Source: Virgibacillus sp. NKC19-16 | Lineage (GTDB): Bacteria > Bacillota > Bacilli > Bacillales > Amphibacillaceae | DNA length: 64,000 nucleotides | Direction: 5' to 3' | NCBI RefSeq assembly: GCF_021560035.1 | Contig: NZ_CP074373.1 | Span: 306,001 to 370,000, forward strand | Shown here: piece by piece, positions 15,823 through 25,502 of the stretch | How positions within the stretch are numbered: position 1 is the first letter of the stretch | How the letters are laid out: each line of letters opens with the position of its first letter | Position numbers and translations under genes: made by a program | The notes under the pieces: generated by a model | What the model was told of the DNA's origin: nothing | Seen by the model: the letters and a program-made list of their open reading frames with translations, nothing else | Database searches by the model: none

Positions 15823-17331
15823 ATGAAGTTGGAGCAGCGGATGTTAACTCCCTTTGTAAAAGCAAAATACTTATCAGAACCCAATTTTAGAAGATATACA
15901 AGTATCATTCATTACTTATACCAGCAGCATGAGTACTATTATGGTCCTCCTGCTTTGCCGAGTGATATTTATAATCATATAGTAGAAAATGACTCCTTGC
16001 AATTGTTCGAGAATTACACAGAGAAACAACTGGATGAAGATTTAAAACAGCTTGAGGAATGGGGAAATGTCGTTTCACATGCGGATAATGCCAGAGTCAG
16101 CAAAATCCAGGACTACAATCGAAGTAGATTGCGCTATCAGTGTTCCGATGAAACAATTGAGATAGAACGTATGTTAGAAAAGCTCGATGGTCAAATCCAT
16201 CGCATAAAAGGTTCCCTGGATTCGAAAATGGTCAGTTCGTTGGCAGCGCTTGTATTGCAATTTCAAAAAATGGAGTTTCAGGCCCCACTAACGAAAGAAG
16301 AACGCGCGGAGTTTCATGAACTTTGGACAGAGATTATCAATCGGTTTAAGACTTTAAGAGAAGAAGCATCGGATTACTTAGGTATCATTCAGAGCAGAAA
16401 CATTGAAGAAGCGATGGAAAACAAAGATATTAGTGCATTCAGGGTGAAATTCACGAACTATTTGACAGATTTCATTATAGCCTTGCAAAATAACACACTT
16501 GTTATTGAATATGCATTGAAAGATATCCAGGATAAAGGCCTGGTTGATCGGGCTACTCAAGAACTGATTATCTACCAGAAGGACAAGCCCAATCTTGAAG
16601 AAGAAATCAAAGATGAAGAGATGGCAGAAATCTATCAAATGCAATGGAGAGGGATTCAAAAATGGTTTGTTGAAGATGAATACGGAGAGCGGTATGTTGA
16701 CTATCTATTAACCCAAACTAATGAAACGATTAGTAAATTCATGAAATTTCTGGAACAACTCACCGAACGCGAACAACAAATGAAAAGTAAAAAGCATGAA
16801 TTTCTACATTTGGCAAAATTGTTTGAGGAAGAAGCGAACTTCGATCATTGCTTGAAAATGTTCGGAGCGATCACCAACATTGAAAGGCCACCACATTTCT
16901 TTTCCGAGCGAAATCAAGAAATTTATGCTGATGAAACAATTATCGAACAAGGTTCAGAAATCAAGCCACTACAAAACGTCAAAACAGTTGGCATCAGAAA
17001 GAAAAAGCAAATAGCCGTCATTGAACCGAGCGCGGAAGATAAACAGTTATTGGAAAACTTGAGACGACAGAAGGCCTATGAGGAGCAACAACTGGAGGAA
17101 TTCACACAAAGAGGCAGGGTTGCGTTGGGCGAAGTAGAAGAAATAGAAAACTTTATTTTATATGCCATTCTGGATTGGATCAGCAAAGCAAATTCCACAA
17201 CGGAAAAACGCGGCAAGACGGATAACGGCGTTAATTACCATATTGCAAAAAATAGTGATCAAATGGTAAGCGTTCATACAACAGAAGGAACACTAACAGT
17301 CGATGATTATGTCATTCATTTCGAGGTGTGA
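15823..17331 (+). CDS. jetA: Wadjet subunit JetA (TIGR02677/DUF2397-like, MukF-like kleisin)
   Basis: Kleisin subunit of the Wadjet SMC complex, which recognises and linearises incoming circular plasmids. 502 residues. The N-terminal part has the winged-helix look of the TIGR02677 family (FRRYTSIIHYLY, then LDEDLKQLEEWGNVVSHAD and a YNRSRLRYQCSDETIEIERML segment). The middle is helical and charged. The C-terminal EPSAEDKQLLENLRRQKAYEEQQ followed by a small domain fits the kleisin end. ATG 15823 follows GAGAGG by 8 bases; GTG 15814 overlaps that site. First of four genes with gaps of 3 bases or overlaps. The type label (type III by recollection of family names) is less certain than the Wadjet call. 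Confidence 0.85.
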   Translation: MKLEQRMLTPFVKAKYLSEPNFRRYTSIIHYLYQQHEYYYGPPALPSDIYNHIVENDSLQLFENYTEKQLDEDLKQLEEWGNVVSHADNARVSKIQDYNRSRLRYQCSDETIEIERMLEKLDGQIHRIKGSLDSKMVSSLAALVLQFQKMEFQAPLTKEERAEFHELWTEIINRFKTLREEASDYLGIIQSRNIEEAMENKDISAFRVKFTNYLTDFIIALQNNTLVIEYALKDIQDKGLVDRATQELIIYQKDKPNLEEEIKDEEMAEIYQMQWRGIQKWFVEDEYGERYVDYLLTQTNETISKFMKFLEQLTEREQQMKSKKHEFLHLAKLFEEEANFDHCLKMFGAITNIERPPHFFSERNQEIYADETIIEQGSEIKPLQNVKTVGIRKKKQIAVIEPSAEDKQLLENLRRQKAYEEQQLEEFTQRGRVALGEVEEIENFILYAILDWISKANSTTEKRGKTDNGVNYHIAKNSDQMVSVHTTEGTLTVDDYVIHFEV

Positions 17332-17334
17332 AAA

Positions 17335-18558
17335 GTGATAGATGTAGTAGAGGGAAACAAAAAACAAATTAGTGAAGAAGTGCAGCGTTGCATTAGGCTA
17401 TTAATCGAACGCTTTTGGATTACAAGAGATGATAATGAGGAATTATATTATCTCATCAAAGATAATGAAGCAGAAATTAAAGCATTTTTTCGGGACACGT
17501 TTCGCTACCGCTTGATCATTACCCATGATTTAGTAAAACTCGAGAAAGTTCCTGTCAAAACATACAACTGGATGGGAAATAAAGAGGTAAAGAGTCAGAC
17601 CACCTTCAAAAAACAACGTGACTTTGTCTTTTTGTTTTGTATACTAGCATTTATTGAGGGCAAAGGAAGAGACGACCAGTTTTCGCTGCAAAATATATGT
17701 GAGGCAATTCAGGCATATTACCCACAAGCAGACGACAGGGAGCATGTAACGATTACCTGGAAAGAAGGTTCCGGTTATCAAAACCGACTCTCCTTAATCC
17801 GTGTCTTAAAATACGCGTTGAAAATGAAGTTGATTGTTGAAGTGGATCAACATCTGGAAGACTTTGCCGCGGACGATGAACACGACGTATTATTTGAGCG
17901 AACACCATATGTTACTTATTTTATTCGTAATTTCAAAGATTTATTTGCATGGAAAACCTATAATGATTTCAAGGCGCACCTGGATAATGAAAATGACGAA
18001 TATATCGATGGGAAACACCGATTTTATCGGCGCCTGTTTTTAGAGCCAATTGTTTATCATCATGAAATAACGGAAGATGAACAAGATTATGTGAAGCGGT
18101 TCTATCATAAGATCGAAAGCAATGTTCACAAATATACAGGCTATGAATACGAGCGCTATAAGCATAACTCGGTATTAACGAAAACAACGATGGCTTCCGG
18201 TGAAGTAGTCCACCCTGCCGAAAATATGCTGTCAAACCTTATCTTGAGATTCGCCGGGTGTATACTGGAAAATCAGACAGACTATGAATTTTCATTTACG
18301 AATGAAGTCGACATGTCCAATAATGAAATACAGCAGATTCTAACAAAACTAAAGATGAGCGACTCCCGTTTCTGGTCGAAAAGTTTTAAGCAAATGACCT
18401 CCGAAAACCTACGAAATGTTGTTACAAATTATCTGGTGAACTGGAATTTTGCAGATGTGAAAGATGATAAAACACTGACATTAAAAGAAGGGCTTTTCCG
18501 TATTGTTGGGAACTATTCCAATGAACATACAAAGGATAAGGAGGGAAATCAAACATGA
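17335..18558 (+). CDS. jetB: Wadjet subunit JetB (TIGR02678/DUF2398-like, MukE-like)
   Basis: KITE/MukE-like subunit that bridges kleisin and SMC in the Jet complex. 407 residues. Recognisable TIGR02678 features: an opening helical segment CIRLLIERFWITRDDNEELY, then FFRDTFRYRLIITHDLVKLEKVP, the KKQRDFVFLFCILAFIEGKG helix, a winged-helix part with ALKMKLIVEVDQ, and FERTPYVTYFIRNF. GTG start 7 bases after GAGGTG, which lies over the jetA stop. Its stop overlaps jetC by ATGA, so jetB and jetC are translationally coupled. Confidence 0.85.
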   Translation: MIDVVEGNKKQISEEVQRCIRLLIERFWITRDDNEELYYLIKDNEAEIKAFFRDTFRYRLIITHDLVKLEKVPVKTYNWMGNKEVKSQTTFKKQRDFVFLFCILAFIEGKGRDDQFSLQNICEAIQAYYPQADDREHVTITWKEGSGYQNRLSLIRVLKYALKMKLIVEVDQHLEDFAADDEHDVLFERTPYVTYFIRNFKDLFAWKTYNDFKAHLDNENDEYIDGKHRFYRRLFLEPIVYHHEITEDEQDYVKRFYHKIESNVHKYTGYEYERYKHNSVLTKTTMASGEVVHPAENMLSNLILRFAGCILENQTDYEFSFTNEVDMSNNEIQQILTKLKMSDSRFWSKSFKQMTSENLRNVVTNYLVNWNFADVKDDKTLTLKEGLFRIVGNYSNEHTKDKEGNQT

Positions 18559-21500
18559 GCGAAACAGTAGACAAATGGCAAATGCATCGTGCGAAATTAT
18601 TTAGCTTCTGGTATTATCCGGATCAGGAATTTTATTTTACAGATGGCTGTGCGGTACTCCGTGGACATAATGGCAGTGGTAAATCGGTAACGACCCAAAG
18701 CTTAATTACTGTATTACTGGATGGAGATGTACGGAGTCACAAACTGGACCCTTTCGGTGGAAGAGAACGTAATATCACGGACACTGTATTGGGTGAAGAA
18801 GGTTTACTCGGGATTAATGAACGCATCGGCTACATTTTACTGGAATTTAAAAAGGAGAATTCACAAACTTACAAAACAATCGGGATGGGAATCGAAGCAC
18901 GGAGAGGGAAAGCGCAAAACAAGGTCTGGTATTTCATTGTTGATGGCAAACGCTTTGGTAACGGTGAAGGATTTCTCAAGCTTTATAAAGAAGAAATCAT
19001 CGAGGGATCACTTAAAAAGCTACCTTTAAATGAAAACCAGCTTCGTAATCTGATCGAAACAGAAAATCGCTGTGGAAGAATTTTCACCGACAGGAAAGAC
19101 TATGCCGACAAAGTAAACAAGCATCTATTTGGGTTTGATACACTGGAAAACTTCATGGGACTGATTGATTTATTAATTCAAATCAGAAGTCCAAAGCTAA
19201 GTGATAAAAATAGACCAGAAGGCGTGGCAGAAGTGATTAATGACTCACTCCCCCAACTGACAGAAGGCGAATTACGCCCGTTAACAGATTCGATTGAGTC
19301 CATTGATCGTATCGAAAAGGATTTGCAGGATACAAGAAAAGACTTGAAATCCATGGAAAAACTAAATGATGTTTTTGTGAAATACAACCAGATCGCATTG
19401 GTTGAAAAGGCGACGGAATATAGGAAAGCAGAGAAGTCTTTAAACAAACTGAAAACCGAAATCTCCCAAAGAGAAAAAGAAGTAAAGAAACAGAACGAGC
19501 GATTAGAAGAAATCGAGTCAAGTCGAACAAAGCTGTCTAACCAGCTGGAGGTAAAAAGGGAAGAGCTAAATTCACTTGGTGTGAAAGATATTGAGGAAAT
19601 CGAGGGACGTAAGCAGGAAGCAGAAAGAGACTTTAACGTCTTAAGTCAAACACTACAATCTTTAAACGAAAAATTAGATAACACAGTCAAGCGGAAGCAA
19701 GAGGCGCAAAAGAAAAAAGAAGCAATGGAAGCAGATCTTTATACATTTGAAAAGGAATTTAAGGGTTTTATCCAGGAACTTGATAGTATCACGGAAGAAA
19801 TGGATTTTTCCAAGCATCATCAATACATGACACATCTGGTCGCAAATCAAAATGAACCCGCTTATTCCTTCCTGGCATGGAAAGAAGAGGTGAAAAAATA
19901 TGGCCAATTCCTAACAACGATTAAATCCGATCTGGAAAAATATGAGAAACTAAGAGACCAACTTGGCCGGATTGATAATGATTTAGGCGACATTCAAATG
20001 AAAATTGACGCGTCACAAACCGTTATTAGTGACTGCAAAGATAAAATAGATGAAGAAATTATAAATGTAGTAGAGGCAGTGCAGCAATGGGCCGATAATA
20101 CGACATCACTAAAAGTCGACCAAGAAACGAAAGATAGTCTGATTGAAGCGGTAGAAGATGTATTTGATCAACTATCAAAAGAAGCTTATCTTAACCCGTT
20201 AGAAATGTTATATCAACAGCGAAAGGAAGAAAACCAATCAAGAAAAGTATCCATTTCCCATCAAATTAGTCTCCTAGAAACGGAAAAAGCAAACATAGAA
20301 AGTGAGATAACCGAATGGGAAAATAAAGAAGAGATAGAACCAACCTTTGTTGAAAAGAAAAGAAAGGCTTGGAAAGCACTCACAGAAGCCGGAATTGACT
20401 ACGTGCCTTTTTATGAAGCTTTTGAATTTGATGAAGCTATTAACCCCCACGAGGCGCTAAATTATCAACATGCGCTAATGGAATCCGGAATTCTTCAGGC
20501 AGTAATCGTAAAACCGGAAGATGTCGACAAAGCGAAACAGTATACAACTGTCTTGGAATATGGAGACAGGCAAAAAAGTAATTTAGCAACCGTGCTAAAA
20601 TCAAGTCATGGCAGTCATTTGGAAAAGGTGCTCACCTCCATTTCAGTTGAGGAAAAGAACGGGACGTATATTTTAGCTAGTGGTGCTTTTAAAAGTGGCC
20701 TCGTAAAAGGGAAGGCATCCCAGCAGGAAGATGCTCTATTTATTGGAAAAGCAGCCAGAGAGATGTACCGACAGGAAAAAGTCCGCAGTCTGAAAGAAGC
20801 TCGGGATCTAACAGATGAACAAATAGCGGAACAACAAAGCAGGCTTACACAAACAAAAGAAGCACAGGCTAACATGGAAGCAGAATATGAATCTTTCCCA
20901 TCTTTAGCTAACTTATCCGAATTATACACCAAAATAAATACCGAACAGCAAACTATCACACAAATCTATGAACCTTCACGAAAAAAATTGAGTGACGAAT
21001 ATAGCGACATAGATGAGGAAAGCAAGAAACTATTGGTACAAATTAAAGCAAAACTGGATTTCACGGAACTTGATTTAACCATCGAGGCGTTCGAGACAGA
21101 GCTGAGGAATCAACAGGACTACATGCAATGTTTGCAGGATATGGAAACTTCCTTCACGAAGAAAATGAATGCGAAGGCAAGTTTTGCTGACTATAGTGAT
21201 CGCTGCACAGAATATGAAACACAAGTTGATGAAAACCGTTCCGATGTCCTGGACAATGAATCGAAACAGGACAAGGCCAAAGAGAGAATTTCCACCTATG
21301 AAAACCGGTTAAGGGAAATGGGCTCCGAAGACATTCGCAATAGAATTACGGAACTTACCCAGGAAATCAATACATCCATTCCGGAACAATTAAATGAAAT
21401 AGTGACAGAACATGCGAATGTCGTACGTGATATTGAGACAGGAGAACAATTTATTACTGAGAAAAAGGAAAATGAAGTCCCTTTTAAAACAGTGGTTCAT

Positions 21501-22700
21501 GAAGCGTGGGAGAAAGAATTCCAGGCACATTATAAACTGGGTTATCTGGTCGGTGAAAATGACGCATCCGATTACTTGGAGATCGCCGAAGAAATTGAAA
21601 AGCAATATGGCTCGATGATTGATAAGAAAAGGGAGGAAATCGAGAAAGTAAAAAATAGATTGACGAATACCTTCAATACCCAAAATATTGAATTATTCCA
21701 TTATGAACTGGAAATGCAAACAGCAAAATCCGATTACCTTCCATCTTTTGATACGGATGATGATAGTAAAAATGCAACATTAAATTTGATGAGTGATCAA
21801 TTGTCACGCATTATTGTCACCATGAATGTCGATGGAGAACGCGTTCCACCGACATACGCGGTAAAACATTTGACAGAGCGTATCGAGCGGTTGGATAGAG
21901 ACATCAATGAGAAGGATCGCGACTTATATGAACGTATCCTGGTCAACACATTGGGCGATACGATCCGTAGAAAAATTACCTATGTACAGCGCTGGGAAAA
22001 AGAAATGAATAAATTTATGGAACACGAAAATTTAATCAAGTTTCGCTTGTCATGGAAACCGAAGAAAAAGGAAAATGAGGAACAGCTTGATACATTGAAA
22101 TTGGTGGAAGCATTGAAAAGGGATAGTCAATGGATTGATGTTGACGAGATAAGCAGCCATTTCCGTTCCAAAATCAAGATAGCCAGACGCAGGCACGAAA
22201 GCCAAACCCATAAGGAATATAATTTAAAAGAAATCATGCGTGAAGAATTGGATTACCGTAAATGGTTTGAGTTTGAAATCTACTTTACGAAGAAAAATGA
22301 CAAAGAAAAGAAATTAACGAGAAACACGTACGGGGAATTAAGTGGCGGACAACGCGTGCTGGCAATGATCACACCGGTGCTGGCAGCATTATATGCAAAA
22401 TACTCGGAAGCAAGTGAGACCTGCCCACGAATTTTTACATTGGATGAAGCATTTTCACGTGTGGATGATGATAATATTAATATCATGTTTGAATACATCC
22501 GCAAATTGAATTTCAATTATATACTCAATTCCCAATCGTTATGGGGATGCTACGCGTCTGTTCCGTCCCTCAATATATATGAATTGAGTCGTCCGGAAAA
22601 CAGGCCACATGTATTGATTGATTCGTATTACTGGAACGGAAAGAAAAAAGTCAGAACAGAACAATTGGAAAGTGGGGAAGAGCGGCTTGTCACCTCTTGA
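18555..22700 (+). CDS. jetC: Wadjet SMC-like ATPase JetC (TIGR02680-like, MukB-like)
   Basis: Motor of the Jet complex: an SMC ATPase that extrudes DNA loops. 1381 residues. Walker A is GHNGSGKS (residues 37-44). A very long coiled coil follows (about 270-500 and 720-1100) around a globular hinge region near 600-700. The C-terminal head has the ABC signature LSGGQ near 1262 and Walker B IFTLDEAFSRVDDD near 1294. N-terminal ATPase half, coils and C-terminal half are all intact, so it should be functional. AAGGAGGG precedes the ATG. The jetD start lies inside its last codons. Confidence 0.92.
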   Translation: MSETVDKWQMHRAKLFSFWYYPDQEFYFTDGCAVLRGHNGSGKSVTTQSLITVLLDGDVRSHKLDPFGGRERNITDTVLGEEGLLGINERIGYILLEFKKENSQTYKTIGMGIEARRGKAQNKVWYFIVDGKRFGNGEGFLKLYKEEIIEGSLKKLPLNENQLRNLIETENRCGRIFTDRKDYADKVNKHLFGFDTLENFMGLIDLLIQIRSPKLSDKNRPEGVAEVINDSLPQLTEGELRPLTDSIESIDRIEKDLQDTRKDLKSMEKLNDVFVKYNQIALVEKATEYRKAEKSLNKLKTEISQREKEVKKQNERLEEIESSRTKLSNQLEVKREELNSLGVKDIEEIEGRKQEAERDFNVLSQTLQSLNEKLDNTVKRKQEAQKKKEAMEADLYTFEKEFKGFIQELDSITEEMDFSKHHQYMTHLVANQNEPAYSFLAWKEEVKKYGQFLTTIKSDLEKYEKLRDQLGRIDNDLGDIQMKIDASQTVISDCKDKIDEEIINVVEAVQQWADNTTSLKVDQETKDSLIEAVEDVFDQLSKEAYLNPLEMLYQQRKEENQSRKVSISHQISLLETEKANIESEITEWENKEEIEPTFVEKKRKAWKALTEAGIDYVPFYEAFEFDEAINPHEALNYQHALMESGILQAVIVKPEDVDKAKQYTTVLEYGDRQKSNLATVLKSSHGSHLEKVLTSISVEEKNGTYILASGAFKSGLVKGKASQQEDALFIGKAAREMYRQEKVRSLKEARDLTDEQIAEQQSRLTQTKEAQANMEAEYESFPSLANLSELYTKINTEQQTITQIYEPSRKKLSDEYSDIDEESKKLLVQIKAKLDFTELDLTIEAFETELRNQQDYMQCLQDMETSFTKKMNAKASFADYSDRCTEYETQVDENRSDVLDNESKQDKAKERISTYENRLREMGSEDIRNRITELTQEINTSIPEQLNEIVTEHANVVRDIETGEQFITEKKENEVPFKTVVHEAWEKEFQAHYKLGYLVGENDASDYLEIAEEIEKQYGSMIDKKREEIEKVKNRLTNTFNTQNIELFHYELEMQTAKSDYLPSFDTDDDSKNATLNLMSDQLSRIIVTMNVDGERVPPTYAVKHLTERIERLDRDINEKDRDLYERILVNTLGDTIRRKITYVQRWEKEMNKFMEHENLIKFRLSWKPKKKENEEQLDTLKLVEALKRDSQWIDVDEISSHFRSKIKIARRRHESQTHKEYNLKEIMREELDYRKWFEFEIYFTKKNDKEKKLTRNTYGELSGGQRVLAMITPVLAALYAKYSEASETCPRIFTLDEAFSRVDDDNINIMFEYIRKLNFNYILNSQSLWGCYASVPSLNIYELSRPENRPHVLIDSYYWNGKKKVRTEQLESGEERLVTS

Positions 22701-24003
22701 TGAGATTACAACTATTTTCAGACGCGAAAAGGGGTTCTACCGCCTTTTCTCCCTTTTTATAAAAAAATATAAAAGCTATGAACGTGTCGAAAAAGGTATA
22801 TCCGTCGTGTTGAATAATCCAACGCCTGATGAAAAACGTGCCATATCCGGTTTTATCGGTAAGGATTATTCGAAAAATAGCACAATAAAATTAACAGCAG
22901 CAACAATGGAAAAAGCTATTTTAAAAACGAAATATGGTAAACAGCTGGATTCCGTCTCGTTTCAAGAAATCGTAGAAGCCTATTTAGGCGTGCCACTAGT
23001 TAGTAATCGGGAAGAAGAAGAGCTTTTCCTGACAGATAGAAAAGCCTATTTCGATAACTTGGAAAGCACCTGCAGTTCCAGTCTTTTTGTGGCACTAATT
23101 GATTGGATCAGAAGAACAAAGAACAATCGATTTTATCAAATGTACAATAATGACACGGTATCTTTAACCAAGGTGATGCATTATTTGGATAACGCATTTG
23201 CATTATTACCGTTAGAAAACTATGAATACCTAGCTGTTTTCGCTTCTAATGCAACCGGAAATCCACATGCTTTTGACGTAAATGAGAACGAAGGAAAGCT
23301 GTTTATTTATGCATTGCAAATTATCCATTCCTTAGAGAGTGATTGGGAAATCAGGGAATTGAGTGCAGAAGAAAGAGCAGAACTATTATATGAATTTCAC
23401 ATCCTGACAGATGACTTATTAAATTTTGTTTCCGTATTTCAAGCAACAGGTAAAAACAAAAACGGCATCGATAATATGCTCCTATATGGTGCGAGTCAGG
23501 AAAAATCCTTTTTTCATTTACCATTAAAAGAAGTGGTTAAATTGAGCAGTGTCACGTCAGCTTCAGGCAAAAAACGTCTGTTTATGATCGAAAATTCCAG
23601 TGTAGCTTCGCATGTTGTAAGTGAACTATTGAAGCATGATATTGATGAAACCATCGTATCAGGAAACGGACAGTTCAAAATCGCAACCCTGAAATTCCTT
23701 GATGCGTTTGTCGAAAATGGCGGGACTGTTTATTATAGCGGTGACTTTGACCCAGAGGGAATACTGATGGCATTTAAACTGAAAAAGCGATATGGTGATA
23801 GGTTGAACTATTGGAACTATGATGTAAAAAATTACCATGCGGCACTATCTCATGAGCCGATTTCGGAAAGAAGATTAAAGCAATTGAACAATATAAATGA
23901 TCCAGCATTACAGCCATTGATTCAAGAAATAGCGGAAATAAAGCAGAGCGGTTATCAGGAAAAGATGTTGGTAAAGATTGTGGAGAATTTGAAAGGATTG
24001 TAG
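22687..24003 (+). CDS. jetD: Wadjet nuclease JetD (TIGR02679/DUF2399-like, Toprim)
   Basis: Topoisomerase VI-A-like nuclease that cuts the plasmid trapped by JetABC. About 438 residues. The C-terminal Toprim domain has its acidic residue in FMIENSSV (Glu302), then SGNGQFKIATLKFLDAF and the DxD motif in YYSGDFDPEG (Asp353, Asp355), the pattern of TIGR02679 proteins. The frame is open from 22618, inside jetC. TTG 22687, with GGGGA 8 bases before it, gives a 14-base overlap with jetC and a sensible N-terminus (SPLDEITTIFRREKGFYRL); GTG 22672 is an alternative. Two terminators follow. Confidence 0.85.
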   Translation: MSPLDEITTIFRREKGFYRLFSLFIKKYKSYERVEKGISVVLNNPTPDEKRAISGFIGKDYSKNSTIKLTAATMEKAILKTKYGKQLDSVSFQEIVEAYLGVPLVSNREEEELFLTDRKAYFDNLESTCSSSLFVALIDWIRRTKNNRFYQMYNNDTVSLTKVMHYLDNAFALLPLENYEYLAVFASNATGNPHAFDVNENEGKLFIYALQIIHSLESDWEIRELSAEERAELLYEFHILTDDLLNFVSVFQATGKNKNGIDNMLLYGASQEKSFFHLPLKEVVKLSSVTSASGKKRLFMIENSSVASHVVSELLKHDIDETIVSGNGQFKIATLKFLDAFVENGGTVYYSGDFDPEGILMAFKLKKRYGDRLNYWNYDVKNYHAALSHEPISERRLKQLNNINDPALQPLIQEIAEIKQSGYQEKMLVKIVENLKGL

Positions 24004-24039
24004 TGGGACGAGGGGAGTAGGCTGCTCGTCCCACTTTTT
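24002..24039 (+). terminator. Intrinsic terminator of the jet operon
   Basis: AGTGGGACGAG pairs over 11 bp with CTCGTCCCACT and is followed by TTTTT. It begins within the jetD stop codon. The GGGACGAG/CTCGTCCC arms and the loop closely resemble the hairpin inside moaC at 24371-24397, so this looks like a member of a repeat family used as a terminator. Confidence 0.85.
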
Positions 24040-24047
24040 GATAAGCG

Positions 24048-24085
24048 GTACGAGCAGGACATGCGTCCCTGCTCGTACGATTTAT
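24048..24085 (+). terminator. Second hairpin terminator after the jet operon
   Basis: GTACGAGCAGG (24048-24058) pairs with CCTGCTCGTAC (24068-24078), followed by GATTTATTTTTTT. With the preceding hairpin it forms a double terminator between jetD and the convergent moaC. The stem sequence is related to the GACGAG hairpins nearby. Confidence 0.75.
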
Positions 24086-24239
24086 TTTTTTAGATAAGCG
24101 ACGATAAGGTTTTAATCAGGCATTGGCAGGTATTTAACGGAGGTATTGTATGCCTGGAACTAATTAAGATTAAGCCAAAGTGAAAGTTGTGTAAATATAT
24201 TGTAGAAATGAGTACATTTGTATCCAACATTATCTCTCG

Positions 24240-24884
24240 TTATTTGTCACGCTTCTTTCCCTCCTCATGCATTTCCCGTCTAATTTCTTTCACAAGGTCT
24301 ACAACATCTTCTTCTGTCTCAAGCCCTAGCCTTTCAGCTTCACCGTCAAATGAATCCTGTACCTGCTGCAGGGACGAGGAACCTGCCCCCTCGTCCCGCT
24401 TAAAATCGCCACTCTTCCCGCCGCTTTTTTCCTGCAGGTACGTTTGTCCAATGATCATTGCCTTGTCGATTGCTTTACACATATCATATACAGTTAATGC
24501 GGTAGCGGATGCAGCGGTTAATGCCTCCATTTCCACGCCCGTATTGCCAATTGTTTTTACTTCTGCGGCAATGTCTAATTCATACATATTGTTTTCCAGG
24601 GATAGCCATTCAAACGAAAGATCGACGCCGCTGATTGGGATAGGGTGGCACATTGGTATTAACGAAGATGTTTGTTTTGCCCCCATGATGCCGGCAACCT
24701 GGGCAACAGCTAATACATCTCCTTTTTTATTCTTCTGCTCTACGATATTTTCATATACATCCTGATTCATTTGTACACTGGAATGGGCAATTGCTTTTCG
24801 GGAACTTTCCTTTTTATCTGTAATATCAACCATTTTTGCTCTAGCCTGTTCGTTAAAATGTGTGAAATCTGTCAATCTATTCAC
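24240..24884 (-). CDS. moaC: Cyclic pyranopterin monophosphate synthase MoaC with an unusual C-terminal extension
   Basis: Completes cPMP formation after MoaA. Residues 1-165 are standard Moa[72 protein letters not shown] and the closing [12 protein letters not shown], where MoaC normally ends. Here the frame continues for about 50 residues: a stretch encoded by a REP-like hairpin ([14 protein letters not shown]) and then a charged helical tail ([20 protein letters not shown]). I do not recognise the tail. Start GTG 24884 or TTG 24875; GAGGAG lies 3 or 12 bases upstream. It stands alone, 10 kb from the other Moco genes, with the Wadjet operon between. Confidence 0.9.
   Translation of the reverse strand: MNRLTDFTHFNEQARAKMVDITDKKESSRKAIAHSSVQMNQDVYENIVEQKNKKGDVLAVAQVAGIMGAKQTSSLIPMCHPIPISGVDLSFEWLSLENNMYELDIAAEVKTIGNTGVEMEALTAASATALTVYDMCKAIDKAMIIGQTYLQEKSGGKSGDFKRDEGAGSSSLQQVQDSFDGEAERLGLETEEDVVDLVKEIRREMHEEGKKRDK
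24371..24397. repeat. REP-like hairpin inside the moaC 3' region
   Basis: GGGACGAG and CTCGTCCC form an 8-bp stem with an 11-base loop. Arms and loop resemble the terminator hairpin at 24005-24033 (GGGACGAGGGG...AGG...CTCGTCCC), only 350 bases away. It lies exactly where MoaC homologues stop, so it looks like an insertion that removed the stop codon and extended the protein. Confidence 0.65.
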
Positions 24885-25103
24885 CTGCTCCTCAAGTAAT
24901 GTGATTCCAAGAACTCTATTACTAGTTTAATTCAGGCGGGAATGGAATTCAATAAGCCTGTGAATATCAGCGGGGATTGTGTTTTATTAGCGCTTGGACT
25001 CTGGTTATCAGCGATTACCTTCATTTTATCAGCGTATTAGCCAAAATATTTCGCTTTTTCTCTTGCATATCGTATAGTAATTACAAAAATGGAGGTGAAA
25101 TTC

Positions 25104-25433
25104 ATGGCAACAATAGAGGATTTTTCAAAGTTAGAAATTCGAATTGGTACTGTAGTAGATGCAGAACCCTTTCCAGAAGCGCGGAAGCCAGCCATAAAAT
25201 TGGAGATCGATTTTGGTGAGGCGGGGATGAAACAGTCTTCTGCCCAAATTACCAAGAGATATGAGCCAGAACACCTTATTGGTCGTCAAGTAGCCGCAGT
25301 AGTAAACTTTCCAGACAGGCGCATCGCGGGTTTTAAATCAGAGGTATTAGTAATCGGAGGAGTTCCTGAAGAAGACGATGTGGTACTGCTAAAGCCGGAC
25401 GCACCGGTTAAAAACGGCACGCCAATTTCGTAA
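25104..25433 (+). CDS. csaA: CsaA-like tRNA-binding-domain protein
   Basis: Small OB-fold protein of the CsaA family, described in B. subtilis as a chaperone with SecA and preprotein affinity; the fold is that of the tRNA-binding domain of methionyl-tRNA synthetase. 109 residues: [41 protein letters not shown], then the conserved [25 protein letters not shown] 25104 has GGAGGTG 6 bases upstream; the frame opens 5 codons earlier without a site. Single gene with its own terminator. Confidence 0.9.
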   Translation: MATIEDFSKLEIRIGTVVDAEPFPEARKPAIKLEIDFGEAGMKQSSAQITKRYEPEHLIGRQVAAVVNFPDRRIAGFKSEVLVIGGVPEEDDVVLLKPDAPVKNGTPIS

Positions 25434-25443
25434 TATGTAAAAA

Positions 25444-25484
25444 GGCCGAAAATACATATATGCGGTATTCTCGGCCATTTTATT
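25444..25484 (+). terminator. Intrinsic terminator of csaA
   Basis: GGCCGA and TCGGCC, with inner AATAC/GTATT, form a stem at 25444-25476 followed by ATTTTATTTT. It lies between csaA and the convergent patatin gene and can serve both. Confidence 0.8.
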
Positions 25485-25502
25485 TTAAAAAATATAAGTG
25501 CA

